Under the pieces are notes generated by a model. It saw nothing but the letters and a program-made list of their open reading frames with translations, had not been told where the DNA came from and made no database searches. A program made the position numbers and the translations under genes. From NCBI GenBank assembly GCA_910587695.1, contig CAJUNC010000001.1, positions 162,660-226,659 of the forward strand: a stretch of 64,000 bases of DNA. Reading direction: 5' to 3'. This stretch comes from an uncultured Lactobacillus sp. Lineage in GTDB: Bacteria; Bacillota; Bacilli; Lactobacillales; Lactobacillaceae. Positions 38,448 through 46,667 of this stretch are shown here, piece by piece (positions within the stretch are counted from its first letter, which is position 1; every line of letters begins with the position of its first letter).

Positions 38448-39568
38448 TGTTTGATCGCAACTTTTGGAAAAAGACGTGTGTGTGTTTTGTGATCATTTTG
38501 CCTGTTTTGTATTTATTGGCGATCTTTACAAGTGATGACAAGACAGATAAAAAAGAGTTGTCTCATTCAAATGAACCACACGCACAAGTTGTTCCTAAAG
38601 TAACTAAATTAAAAACGCAAGGTTTGGCACGCTATATTGGCGTGTCAAATCTTGCGTTTAGCGCTGATTTTGGTCAACCAACGCAAGTGATCACCAGTGC
38701 AGAAAATATCGAATGGCAGCAGTACCGCTGGGAAGATAAAACATATATGTTGGTCGGGATCAATAAATATAGCACTAAAGTCTGTGCGATCTATCTTTTA
38801 GGAGGATCACCACTGGCAAGTGAGCTAAAAAATGGTTTGAAAAAAAGCGAATTACAACAAAAATTTCCTCTAGCTATGGATTTTAAACTCAGATCAAATG
38901 AACAAACGGCACAGATAAAGTTGAATCAGACCGATATAGAGACAAAACCCTTGATCGCATTTAAAAATGGTAGTTATGCAGTGAGTTATTTTTCTAGAGT
39001 GACTAAAAAAGTAGTTGCAGTGGAATATCTCGATAAAGAAGAATTACTGCGTAGTGATCTATATCAGGTAAGTTCGCAAACGCCTTTACCAGTGCGCTAT
39101 AGTACGGATGTTTTATCCTCTGATGATCAAGATACGATGATACAGGGGATCTGGGAAGTTTTAACTTTTGAACGGGCACAGAGAAAAGTGGCGCAGTTGA
39201 GCCAGAGTGAAGATGCGACAGCCGTAGCTCAAAGAATAAGTCAAACGTTAGAAAAAGATCCTAAAAAATATTTGCCCAAAAAACAATTAAAACAGTACTG
39301 GCGACTTAAAGCAGATCGTTTAAATGACGTCAAAGTTTTACAATTAACGCCCAAAGATATATCAGCACAATTATTATCAGATGCACAAGTTGATGCAGAT
39401 CGCTTTGAAATATATATCAGTGGACCAGTCGTGAATCCAGTGCAGTTAGTAGCAACGACGGGAAAAAATCAAAGCTTTTGGAATAATATTTTGTTTTCTA
39501 AAAATACAAAAATTGGATTTGATTATGAAAATTCGTGCTTGATCGTAGTTTATGATAAAAATGAATAA
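38447..39568 (+). CDS. Membrane-anchored CAP-associated/CAP-like protein, degenerate C-terminal domain
   Basis: The 373 residues start with a hydrophobic anchor (about 9-28). Residues about 60-180 resemble the CAP-associated N-terminal domain (IGVSNLAFSADFGQPTQV, then a WEDKTYMLVGINKYSTKV strand pair), as in Bacillus YlbC. The last third looks like a worn CAP/SCP domain: VLTFERAQRKVAQLSQSED recalls its first helix, and SFWNNILFSKNTKIGFDYEN recalls the HRxNIL-IGVG motif, but the usual His is missing. It starts one base before the end of pyc, so it is co-transcribed. The role is probably at the cell surface and non-enzymatic. The family call is by eye. Confidence 0.55.
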   Translation: MFDRNFWKKTCVCFVIILPVLYLLAIFTSDDKTDKKELSHSNEPHAQVVPKVTKLKTQGLARYIGVSNLAFSADFGQPTQVITSAENIEWQQYRWEDKTYMLVGINKYSTKVCAIYLLGGSPLASELKNGLKKSELQQKFPLAMDFKLRSNEQTAQIKLNQTDIETKPLIAFKNGSYAVSYFSRVTKKVVAVEYLDKEELLRSDLYQVSSQTPLPVRYSTDVLSSDDQDTMIQGIWEVLTFERAQRKVAQLSQSEDATAVAQRISQTLEKDPKKYLPKKQLKQYWRLKADRLNDVKVLQLTPKDISAQLLSDAQVDADRFEIYISGPVVNPVQLVATTGKNQSFWNNILFSKNTKIGFDYENSCLIVVYDKNE

Positions 39569-39620
39569 AATATTTGAAAAATGATGATACAATAGTAGAA
39601 GATATGTAGGTGATAAAAAG

Positions 39621-39911
39621 ATGGCTTTTGAAGCGAAAAAACGTCGTGGCGTGATCGTATATCTTTATCATTTGCGCCAAAGTAAACAATTAAGACGTTA
39701 CGGTAATCTTCAGTATGTTTCACGCAAGATGAAGTATGCCTTGATTTATATGGATGAGGTAGATGTAAAAAAGACGGTCGAAAAATTGAAACAGTTACGT
39801 TTTGTTAAAGAAGTCGAGATCTCAAATCGACCTGATATCACGACAGAATTTTCCAAACAAGATCATCAAGCATATAAACTGACTGAAGAAGATCAAGAAA
39901 AGTTTAGTTAA
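39621..39911 (+). CDS. ylbG: YlbG family protein (UPF0298)
   Basis: This is a 96-residue basic cytoplasmic protein with the UPF0298 pattern: RRGVIVYLYHLRQSKQLRRYGNLQYVS at the N-terminus and a second block MKYALIYMDE with KLKQLRFVKEVEIS. Its function is unknown. In Bacillus, ylbG is next to rsmD and coaD, exactly as here. AGGTGATAAAAAG precedes the ATG. Confidence 0.9.
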   Translation: MAFEAKKRRGVIVYLYHLRQSKQLRRYGNLQYVSRKMKYALIYMDEVDVKKTVEKLKQLRFVKEVEISNRPDITTEFSKQDHQAYKLTEEDQEKFS

Positions 39912-40001
39912 AGATATATTTATTTGGTAAAATAAAAAACAATGTCATAAGTTGCGTTATTACTAGCGTGGCAATTGACAATAAAAGAGAGCTGAAATTG
40001 T

Positions 40002-40562
40002 ATGAGAGTTGTAGCAGGAGAATATGGGGGGCGTCGTTTAAAGGCGGTACCTGGAATGAAGACCCGTCCTACGACGGATAAAGTTAAAGAAGCGATGTTT
40101 AATATCATTGGACCATATTTAGATGGAGGCCAAGTTTTAGATCTATTTGCTGGTTCGGGTGGTCTTAGTATCGAAGCTGTTTCACGTGGTGCTGACCATG
40201 CGACTTTGGTAGACCGACAATATCAAGCGATCAAAACGATCCATGAAAATTTGAGCGTTACCAAAGAAGAAGAGAAATTCACAGTGCTAAAAGGTGATGC
40301 CTATAAAATGCTCAGTAAGTTAGCTAAACAAGGGCAGAGCTTTGATCATGTTTTCCTTGATCCACCATATAAAAAACAACAGATCTTAGAATTGATGGAT
40401 CAACTAAAACAATTAGGACTTTTAAATGCCGATGCTTTGATAATTTGTGAAACAGATCAAGTTGCTGATCTGCCTGAAGAATTGGCTGATTTTGAACTTA
40501 TTAAAAAAGCCGATTATGGGATCACAGAATTAACGTTTTATCGTTATAAGGAAGTGAACTGA
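40002..40562 (+). CDS. rsmD: 16S rRNA (guanine966-N2)-methyltransferase RsmD
   Basis: RsmD methylates G966 of 16S rRNA. The 186-residue protein carries the N-terminal MRVVAGEYGGRRLK, the SAM loop VLDLFAGSGGLSIEAVSRG (about 45-63) and the catalytic DPPY in HVFLDPPYKK (about 119-128). GAGAG-type ribosome binding precedes ATG 40002. coaD begins one base after its stop, so the pair is translationally coupled. Confidence 0.95.
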   Translation: MRVVAGEYGGRRLKAVPGMKTRPTTDKVKEAMFNIIGPYLDGGQVLDLFAGSGGLSIEAVSRGADHATLVDRQYQAIKTIHENLSVTKEEEKFTVLKGDAYKMLSKLAKQGQSFDHVFLDPPYKKQQILELMDQLKQLGLLNADALIICETDQVADLPEELADFELIKKADYGITELTFYRYKEVN

Positions 40563-40563
40563 A

Positions 40564-41034
40564 ATGAAGGCGATCTTTCCCGGAAGTTTTGATCCTGTAA
40601 CAAATGGACATTTAGATATCATTAAACGCAGTGCAGCGATATTTGATGAAGTGTTTGTCGTGGTTTTGACTAATACCGCTAAAAAGCCGATGTTTTCGGC
40701 AAATGAACGGCAGAGTTTTATTCAAAAAGCAACTGAAAAAATGCCTAATGTCAAGGTTTTAGCTAAGGAAGCTGATTTAACCGTGAATGTTGCTCGAACA
40801 TTAGAAGCCCAAGTCATCATTCGTTCGGTCAGAAATACTCAAGATCTCGAATTTGAGCAAAGTATTGCAGCTATGAACAAAGAACTGGCACCAAAGATCG
40901 AGACTTTGATCTTATTGACCGATCCCAAGTATGCCTTTTTGTCATCGTCTTTGGTCAAAGAAGTTGCACGCTTTAAAGGTGAATTGGGTAATTTAGTTCC
41001 GCCGATCGTTCAAGCAGCATTAAGTGAAAAATAA
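40564..41034 (+). CDS. coaD: Phosphopantetheine adenylyltransferase
   Basis: CoaD transfers AMP from ATP to 4'-phosphopantetheine, giving dephospho-CoA. The 156 residues have the nucleotidyltransferase motif FPGSFDPVTNGHLDII (about 5-20, with the TNGH variant of T/HxGH) and the C-terminal SSSLVKEVA motif (about 127-135). It ends at a strong terminator, which separates it from the competence operon. Confidence 0.96.
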   Translation: MKAIFPGSFDPVTNGHLDIIKRSAAIFDEVFVVVLTNTAKKPMFSANERQSFIQKATEKMPNVKVLAKEADLTVNVARTLEAQVIIRSVRNTQDLEFEQSIAAMNKELAPKIETLILLTDPKYAFLSSSLVKEVARFKGELGNLVPPIVQAALSEK

Positions 41035-41039
41035 TTTTT

Positions 41040-41070
41040 AAGAGTAGGAAATATTTCCTGCTCTTTTTTC
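41040..41070 (+). terminator. Terminator of rsmD-coaD
   Basis: AAGAGTAGGAAA pairs with TTTCCTGCTCTT around a TAT loop (41040-41065), followed by T to 41070. Confidence 0.92.
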
Positions 41071-41096
41071 GTATCTATATAATAGGGGGCGAGAAA

Positions 41097-41748
41097 ATGA
41101 ATAATTGGTATGATTTTCTGATGGAATATAAGTGGCGCTTTATTTCAGGTGGTATTTTAGCAGTGATCTTAGCTATTGTAGGTGTATTTGGATTTGAACA
41201 TTCAGCTGCGAATACAGCTGAAGTTTTTGCGCCAAGTTCTTCAAGTCATCAAGTGATTCGATCAGTTAAGCAAAAGAAAACAGTGGGCTATGTATATGTA
41301 GATGTTAAAGGTGAAGTCAACCATCCAGGGTTATATAAGCTTTCGGCTAGTGACCATGTGAGGCGATGCGATCGCTAGCGCTGGTGGTCCAACAGCTCAA
41401 GCAGAAGTTTCACAGCTAAACTACGCCAAAAAACTGACTGACCAACTATTGATATATGTTCCTAAGCAAGGGGCAACTGCTACTAGTGCTCAAACAGCAG
41501 CTGCTCCAGCAGATCCACAGACTTCTTTGACCGTAAATGCATCGGGAGCAAACGGTAGTAAAGTGAACTTAAATACAGCGACCAAAGAACAGCTGATGCA
41601 AGTCGATGGGATCGGTGATAAAAAAGCGACAAAGATCATCGAATATCGGCAACAGCATGGCTCGTTCAAACAATTATCTGAATTAAAGGATATTTCGGGT
41701 ATTGGTGATAAAACGTATCAGAAATTGAGTAAGTCTTTAACGATATAG
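41097..41748 (+). pseudogene. comEA: Competence protein ComEA, split by a +1 frameshift
   Basis: ComEA is the membrane-anchored DNA receptor for transformation. The first part (41097-41378) encodes a transmembrane anchor (about 14-32) and the SLBB-type start YVYVDVKGEVNHPGLYKLSASDHV. After codon GTG at 41358-41360 an extra base shifts the frame, and a stop comes at 41376-41378. Dropping one base in 41361-41364 restores GDAIASAGGPTAQAEV, the usual SLBB continuation. The second part runs through a linker into the C-terminal helix-hairpin-helix pair (KVNLNTATKEQLMQVDGIG, then LKDISGIGDKTYQKL) to 41748. The restored protein would have about 216 residues, a normal length. A sequencing error cannot be excluded. 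Confidence 0.9.
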
Positions 41749-41806
41749 GCAATAATAGTTATCTTTGATATACTATTACTAATTTAGAGATGACGAGGTA
41801 GGAAAA

Positions 41807-42295
41807 ATGGAAAAACGTATCCCTTGGGATCAATATTTTATGTTACAAGCAGTTTTGCTATCGTTACGGAGTACTTGTACACGTTTATCTGTAGGGGCGA
41901 TCTTGGTCAGAGATCAGCGAATGATCGCCGGTGGATATAATGGCTCAGTTTCAGGTGATAAGCATTGCATTGATGACGGTTGCTATATGGTCGATGGGCA
42001 TTGTTTACGCACGATCCATGCCGAGATGAATGCCGTTTTGCAATGTGCTAAGTTTGGGATCCCCACAGATGGGGCAGAACTTTATGTCACGGATTTTCCA
42101 TGTCTGCAATGCACTAAGATGTTATTACAAGCAGGGGTCAAAAAGATCTACTATCTCAGAAATTACAACAATGACCCTTATGCACTCGAATTGTTGAAGT
42201 TAAAAGAAGTTGCACTCGAGCAAGTCAAACTCGATAAGGAATATATTGACACTGCTTTGTTCAAGCAATTGGTCGCTAAAGGAGAACCTAAGTGA
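41807..42295 (+). CDS. comEB: ComEB, dCMP deaminase family
   Basis: The 162-residue zinc deaminase has the motif HAEMNAV (71-77; zinc His and catalytic Glu) and PCLQC (98-102; zinc Cys pair), so it should deaminate dCMP to dUMP. In Bacillus it lies inside the comE operon but is not required for DNA uptake. A 58-base gap follows comEA, with GACGAGGTAGG as ribosome binding site. The last codons overlap the comEC start. Confidence 0.94.
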   Translation: MEKRIPWDQYFMLQAVLLSLRSTCTRLSVGAILVRDQRMIAGGYNGSVSGDKHCIDDGCYMVDGHCLRTIHAEMNAVLQCAKFGIPTDGAELYVTDFPCLQCTKMLLQAGVKKIYYLRNYNNDPYALELLKLKEVALEQVKLDKEYIDTALFKQLVAKGEPK

Positions 42296-44532
42296 TCCAA
42301 GTCATGCTTTTATTGACAGCCTTTGTAGCTGTCAGTTTAAGTTTTTGGATACTTGACCATACTTGGATAGCAGGGGTGGTCGTGTTAGTTTTATTCTTAA
42401 GGCTGTTGGCTACTAAAAATGTTCAATTGATCAGTAGTGTGCTAGTGGTTTGTGTGATTTTTAGTATCCGGTTTTATACTTGGCAACAAAATGCACGCCA
42501 AGTCATGCAAGTTACACCATATGTGACCCAGAAACAACATTTGCTGATCTACAGTGATGAAATTAAGATAAACGGTGAGCTATTAACTTTTAAGGCTTGG
42601 TGGTGGGAAAAACGTCAGTGGGTGAATGGATATTATCGGATCCGGACTTTAGCTGAAAAAAAGACATTATTGCAATTGAATAAGACTAAGATCTGGGATG
42701 TGGCGGGGAAAGTTTTACCTTTACAAGCACCGACCAATGAGGCTCAATTTGATTGGCGCCGTTTTTACCAAGGAAAGAACATATTTTTAACTTTTGCTGT
42801 GAAACATTATACTTTGCAAAAGGTACCACTAGGACAAATGGCGTGGCGCGGGAGGTTGCACGATCTACGACAAGCGTTACGTTCAACGTTAAAAGTGCTT
42901 CCTCGACCATTGGATTGGTATAGTGCTACCTTGCTATTGGGAATAAGATTGGCTGATGCTGATAAAACTTTAGCCGATATCACGCGATTGGGATTGTTGT
43001 ATCTATTTAGTTTATCTGGCCTCCATGTTTTCTATGTAGTTAAAACTTTACGTCATTTATTAAAGCTATTGCGTTTACCAAAATGGCTAGAGATCTTAGC
43101 AGTTTTGGGAGTTTTACCTGTTTATGCGATCTTGGGTGGAGCCTCTGCGAGTTTAGTACGTGCAGTCTGGATGTGTGGGATAAAACTGGCAACTGGTCTC
43201 ATAAAAGGAGTACATTTAAAACCAGCCACTATTTGGGCAATAGTTTTATTGCTTGAATTATGGTGTTATCCAGCGTTATTTTATCAGCTAGGGGCACAAC
43301 TGAGCTATCTTTTGACTCTGGTGATCGTTACAAGTAAAACGAGTTTGAACTGGCTGTTTAATTTGAAGCTAAATGCTTTTAGTGCACCACTCGTACTATA
43401 TTATACATATCAGTGGAATTTCTTGACCTTTTTGATAACGGGTTGGATGAATCTGATCTTTGAGTATATTATTTTACCAGTGACATTTATCGGTGCAGTG
43501 ATCCCTTTTTTGCAGAATTTAGCAGCCCATATCTTACAGCTGATCTCAAATGGCTTAACTTTATTAGCGCGCTCGCCAAGTAATTTTGTTTTAGGTAGAC
43601 CACCACTGATAATGGTCTTGTTTTGGTTGGGCGTATTATTGTGGTTGCAAGGTAGTTCTAAAAAACTTCGCTGGTCAGCTTTGTTGGGGATGAGTTATTT
43701 TTTGACCTTTTTATTGTTACGCTATCCTTTGAGCAGTGAGGTCGTGTATTTTGATATAGGACAAGGTGACTGCACTTTGATCAGGGAACGCTTTTCGCGT
43801 CGTGTGATCTTGATCGATACTGGGGGCAAAGTTCATTTCGCAATGCCCAACTGGAAAAAGTATCCTACTAAGACAAGTGGTGAAACGATCGTAGCTAATT
43901 ATTTGTTAAGTAAAGGGATCACCCAGATCGACCAACTATATTTGACACATCAAGATGCAGATCATGTTGGAAATTTTCCGAGCTTGAGCCAATTGATCAA
44001 GATCAAACAGATCATCGTACCAGCTGGAATGGAAGATCTCCCTAGTTTTAAGCGTCGGTTGGCTAAGTCGGCCGTTGCACCTAAAGCAGTTAAGGGCGTA
44101 ACTGATAAGGTAAGATTATCTGATCCACACTTGAAGTTACTGCATCCTTTTACCCGTGGCCAAGGAACAAATGCAGATTCGCTCGTTTTGTGGCTCGATT
44201 TTTATGGCTTAAAATGTATTTTTACAGGTGATCTTGATCGCAAAGGAGAACTTGCAGTCATCAAGAAATACCCTAATTTGACAGCAGCTGTGTTAAAGAC
44301 TGGGCATCATGGAAGTAAGACAGCGACTGATCCAAAATTTGTACGACAATTAGCCCCAAAAGTTGCGCTCATTTCTGCTGGTCAGCATAATCGATATGGT
44401 CACCCCAATAAAGAAACGTTAGTGACTTTACAAAATGCAAAAGTTCCGTACTATGTGACGGCTAGAGTCGGGATGATAAAATTTACTGAAATGTTAGGCC
44501 ATTTCTCATTTTGGAATCTTAAAGATAATTAG
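42292..44532 (+). CDS. comEC: DNA internalisation channel protein ComEC/Rec2
   Basis: ComEC forms the channel that carries single-stranded DNA across the membrane. The 746 residues have N-terminal membrane helices, an OB-like region, the competence domain with LLLGIRLADADKTL and SGLHVFYV (about 213-252), more helices, and a C-terminal metallo-beta-lactamase domain with YFDIGQGDCTLI (about 485) and LTHQDADHVGN (about 547). The frame is intact. The start is GTG 42292 behind GGAG (42281-42284), overlapping the comEB stop. Because comEA is broken, it may have no partner. Confidence 0.94.
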   Translation: MIQVMLLLTAFVAVSLSFWILDHTWIAGVVVLVLFLRLLATKNVQLISSVLVVCVIFSIRFYTWQQNARQVMQVTPYVTQKQHLLIYSDEIKINGELLTFKAWWWEKRQWVNGYYRIRTLAEKKTLLQLNKTKIWDVAGKVLPLQAPTNEAQFDWRRFYQGKNIFLTFAVKHYTLQKVPLGQMAWRGRLHDLRQALRSTLKVLPRPLDWYSATLLLGIRLADADKTLADITRLGLLYLFSLSGLHVFYVVKTLRHLLKLLRLPKWLEILAVLGVLPVYAILGGASASLVRAVWMCGIKLATGLIKGVHLKPATIWAIVLLLELWCYPALFYQLGAQLSYLLTLVIVTSKTSLNWLFNLKLNAFSAPLVLYYTYQWNFLTFLITGWMNLIFEYIILPVTFIGAVIPFLQNLAAHILQLISNGLTLLARSPSNFVLGRPPLIMVLFWLGVLLWLQGSSKKLRWSALLGMSYFLTFLLLRYPLSSEVVYFDIGQGDCTLIRERFSRRVILIDTGGKVHFAMPNWKKYPTKTSGETIVANYLLSKGITQIDQLYLTHQDADHVGNFPSLSQLIKIKQIIVPAGMEDLPSFKRRLAKSAVAPKAVKGVTDKVRLSDPHLKLLHPFTRGQGTNADSLVLWLDFYGLKCIFTGDLDRKGELAVIKKYPNLTAAVLKTGHHGSKTATDPKFVRQLAPKVALISAGQHNRYGHPNKETLVTLQNAKVPYYVTARVGMIKFTEMLGHFSFWNLKDN

Positions 44533-44597
44533 AGCTAACAGGATAAATATGGTATGATTGTTAAATCAGAATAATAGCAGAAGAAGGGAAGCGAGCT

Positions 44598-45641
44598 TTG
44601 GTTAAAACTATGGTGACAGTAGAAAAAGTCTTAAATGACATTGAAAAAAATCAGATGGCACCAGTTTATTTGGTTGTAGGCGAAGAACAGGTCAATGCTG
44701 AAAAGATCAAACAAAAACTGATCGCCAATTTCCCAGAAGAAGAACGTGAATTCAATATTGGAGTTTATGATATGGAGGAGGTAACGCTATCAACTGCGCT
44801 AGCCGACGCGATGTCAGTACCGTTTTTTGGGGAAAAACGTCTCGTGTTTATAAATCGACCGTACTTTTTGACTGGTGAAGCTAAAAAGCTAAAACTCGAA
44901 CATGATCTAGATGAATTGATCGCTTATGTAAATGATCCTGAACCAACGACTGTATTAGTTTTGATGGCACCTTATGCTAAGCTAGATGAGCGTAAAAAAG
45001 TGGTCAAACAGGTCAAGCAAAAAGCTGTTGTAGTCGACAATAGTCCACTGACAGAAATGGCTGTACGTAAGTATTTATCAGCAGAGTTGGCTCGAAAAGG
45101 CTATACGATCGATCCGGAGGCTTTAGAGATCTTATTGCAACGAACTGACGCTAATTTGACCACGATCGCTAATGAGTTACCAAAACTACTATTGGTAGCT
45201 GAAGATAAACAGATCACTGTCAATGAAGTATCTGCGATGGTCTCACGCTCTTTAGAACAAAATGTGTTTGATCTAGTCGAACTTGTTTTGCAAAAAGATA
45301 CGGCTAAAGCTTTGGAATTATATCGGGATCTATTGCAACAAAAAGAAGAACCTCTAAAGATCAATGCGATCTTAGAAGGTCAATTCCGGTTATTGCTTCA
45401 AGTTGAGATCTTACAAAAACATGGCTATGCTCAAGGCAATATTGCAAGTACGTTAAAAGTCCATCCGTATCGGGTCAAATTGGCTTTGCAAAAAACGCGG
45501 GTCTTTAAGCGCCAAGATTTAAAAAATGCCTATCTAGGCCTGATCCATATTGAGGAACGCTTGAAAACTACGACGCAAGAGCCAGAATTACTCTTTCAAC
45601 TATTTATGCTTAATTTTGCTCAAAAAGCAGTCGTGGTATAA
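44598..45641 (+). CDS. holA: DNA polymerase III delta subunit
   Basis: HolA is the clamp-loader subunit that opens the beta clamp. The 347 residues match the Firmicutes YqeN type: APVYLVVGEEQV near the start (about 21-32), the LVELVLQKDTAKALELYRDLL segment, and a C-terminal helical domain with LQVEILQKHGY. The TTG at 44598 follows AAGGGAAG. It sits between comEC and rpsT as in Bacillus. Confidence 0.93.
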   Translation: MVKTMVTVEKVLNDIEKNQMAPVYLVVGEEQVNAEKIKQKLIANFPEEEREFNIGVYDMEEVTLSTALADAMSVPFFGEKRLVFINRPYFLTGEAKKLKLEHDLDELIAYVNDPEPTTVLVLMAPYAKLDERKKVVKQVKQKAVVVDNSPLTEMAVRKYLSAELARKGYTIDPEALEILLQRTDANLTTIANELPKLLLVAEDKQITVNEVSAMVSRSLEQNVFDLVELVLQKDTAKALELYRDLLQQKEEPLKINAILEGQFRLLLQVEILQKHGYAQGNIASTLKVHPYRVKLALQKTRVFKRQDLKNAYLGLIHIEERLKTTTQEPELLFQLFMLNFAQKAVVV

Positions 45642-45642
45642 C

Positions 45643-45682
45643 AAAAAAGAGCTTGGAATTTTCATTTCCAAGCTCTTTTTTG
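45643..45682. terminator. Bidirectional terminator between holA and rpsT
   Basis: AAAAAAGAGCTTGGAA (45643-45658) pairs with TTCCAAGCTCTTTTTT (45666-45681). A perfect stem with T runs on both strands serves both convergent genes. Confidence 0.95.
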
Positions 45683-45692
45683 TTATCATTCA

Positions 45693-45947
45693 TTATTTAG
45701 CTAAACGTGCAGCCATACGAGACTTGTCACGCGCAGCCTTGTTAGCTTTGATCAAGCCTTTAGAATGTGCGCGGTCAACAGCTGAAACTGCTTCGCGGTA
45801 GAGTTTTTCAACATCTTCTGCACCTGCAGTCTTAGCTTTTTCAAATTTTTTGATTGCTGTACGCATCTTGCTTAATTCAGCAGAGTTACGAGCGTTAGCT
45901 TTTTCGTTTGTTTTTACACGTTCGATTGCGGATTTGATAATTGGCAT
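45693..45947 (-). CDS. rpsT: 30S ribosomal protein S20
   Basis: S20 is a small primary-binding protein of the 30S body. The 84-residue, Lys/Ala-rich helical protein begins [27 protein letters not shown] (plus 45955-45960) places the start at 45947; a longer frame to 45986 runs through this site and its leader hairpin. It is monocistronic on the minus strand, with a good promoter at 46007-46035. Confidence 0.96.
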   Translation of the reverse strand: MPIIKSAIERVKTNEKANARNSAELSKMRTAIKKFEKAKTAGAEDVEKLYREAVSAVDRAHSKGLIKANKAARDKSRMAARLAK

Positions 45948-45969
45948 GAATGTCACCTCCACCTGTATG

Positions 45970-45990
45970 ATCCGTAACGGTATCATCTAA
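45970..45990 (-). promoter_or_regulatory. Leader hairpin before rpsT
   Basis: On the minus strand ATGATACCG and CGGATCAT form a short hairpin with a TTA loop just upstream of the rpsT ribosome binding site. It could be a site for S20 autoregulation, but I know of no established Firmicutes element here. Confidence 0.35.
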
Positions 45991-46006
45991 ATTTTCAACA
46001 TATCTC

Positions 46007-46035
46007 ATTATACAAGAGCGTTTTAAACAATGCAA
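46007..46035 (-). promoter_or_regulatory. Promoter of rpsT
   Basis: On the minus strand TTGCAT (plus 46030-46035), a 17-base spacer and TATAAT (plus 46007-46012) form a near-consensus promoter. Confidence 0.8.
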
Positions 46036-46094
46036 CAGAAAAATGAATTTGATGTCAAGAAATATTCCTTGACACTTACTCATAAATTTAAGAC

Positions 46095-46123
46095 TTGCAT
46101 TTTAAAGCAAAATCTAGTAGATT
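46095..46123 (+). promoter_or_regulatory. Probable promoter of rpsO
   Basis: TTGCAT (46095-46100), a 17-base spacer and TAGATT (46118-46123) lie about 100 bases before rpsO, opposite to the rpsT promoter. Confidence 0.55.
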
Positions 46124-46146
46124 AGATTAAGTACAGATGTACCGGA

Positions 46147-46194
46147 CCTATAACTTAGTTTGGCGACGACACCGACGACTTACTCGGTTTTAGG
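46147..46194 (+). promoter_or_regulatory. Structured rpsO leader, possible S15 autoregulatory site
   Basis: CCTA (46147-46150) can pair with TAGG (46191-46194), enclosing a hairpin ACCGA/TCGGT (46171-46175 with 46184-46188) and a GGCGACGAC stretch. S15 is known to repress its own mRNA through junction-like leaders in several bacteria. Whether this one works that way is an inference. Confidence 0.45.
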
Positions 46195-46220
46195 CAGAAT
46201 TTTTGAAAGGTGGAAATACA

Positions 46221-46490
46221 ATGGCTATTTCAAACGAAAAGAAAAACGAAATCATGAAAAAGTATGCACGTCATGAAGGCGATACAGGTTCAGCAGAAGT
46301 TCAAATCGCTGTTTTGACTGCAGATATCAATGAACTTAACGAACACGTACGTAGCCACAAGAAGGACTTTGCTTCCCAACGTGGTTTGATGAAGAAGATC
46401 GGTCATCGTCGTAACTTGTTGGCATACTTGCGTAACAAGGACGTTCAACGTTACCGTGAATTGATCAAGAGCTTAGGCTTGCGTCGTTAA
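46221..46490 (+). CDS. rpsO: 30S ribosomal protein S15
   Basis: S15 binds the 16S rRNA central domain early in assembly. The 89-residue protein has the family landmarks [20 protein letters not shown] and the [13 protein letters not shown] block with the C-terminal [13 protein letters not shown]. The start ATG 46221 follows AAAGGTGG. It is followed by a terminator, and downstream lies an RNase J gene where Bacillus has pnp. Confidence 0.97.
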   Translation: MAISNEKKNEIMKKYARHEGDTGSAEVQIAVLTADINELNEHVRSHKKDFASQRGLMKKIGHRRNLLAYLRNKDVQRYRELIKSLGLRR

Positions 46491-46500
46491 TCTCATTTTG

Positions 46501-46538
46501 AAGTGTTGCTAGAAGTGATTCTAGCAACACTTTTTTTC
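46501..46538 (+). terminator. Terminator of rpsO
   Basis: AGTGTTGCTAGAA (46502-46514) pairs with TTCTAGCAACACT (46519-46531), followed by TTTTTT. Confidence 0.95.
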
Positions 46539-46573
46539 TGCCTGGATATAATTATTAACTGGTACCGTAATTA

Positions 46574-46582
46574 TGGTATAAT
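46574..46582 (+). promoter_or_regulatory. Extended -10 promoter of rnjB and leader hairpin
   Basis: TGGTATAAT at 46574-46582 is an extended -10, with TTAACT as a possible -35 16 bases upstream. Just downstream, GGTCGA (46595-46600) pairs with TCGACC (46604-46609) in the 5' leader. Confidence 0.65.
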
Positions 46583-46667
46583 CATATATTGATAGGTCGA
46601 TTTTCGACCCGTGTTAAATATGATAATTAAAATATTTTATACAAAAATCTAAAACAGAGGTGAGAAT

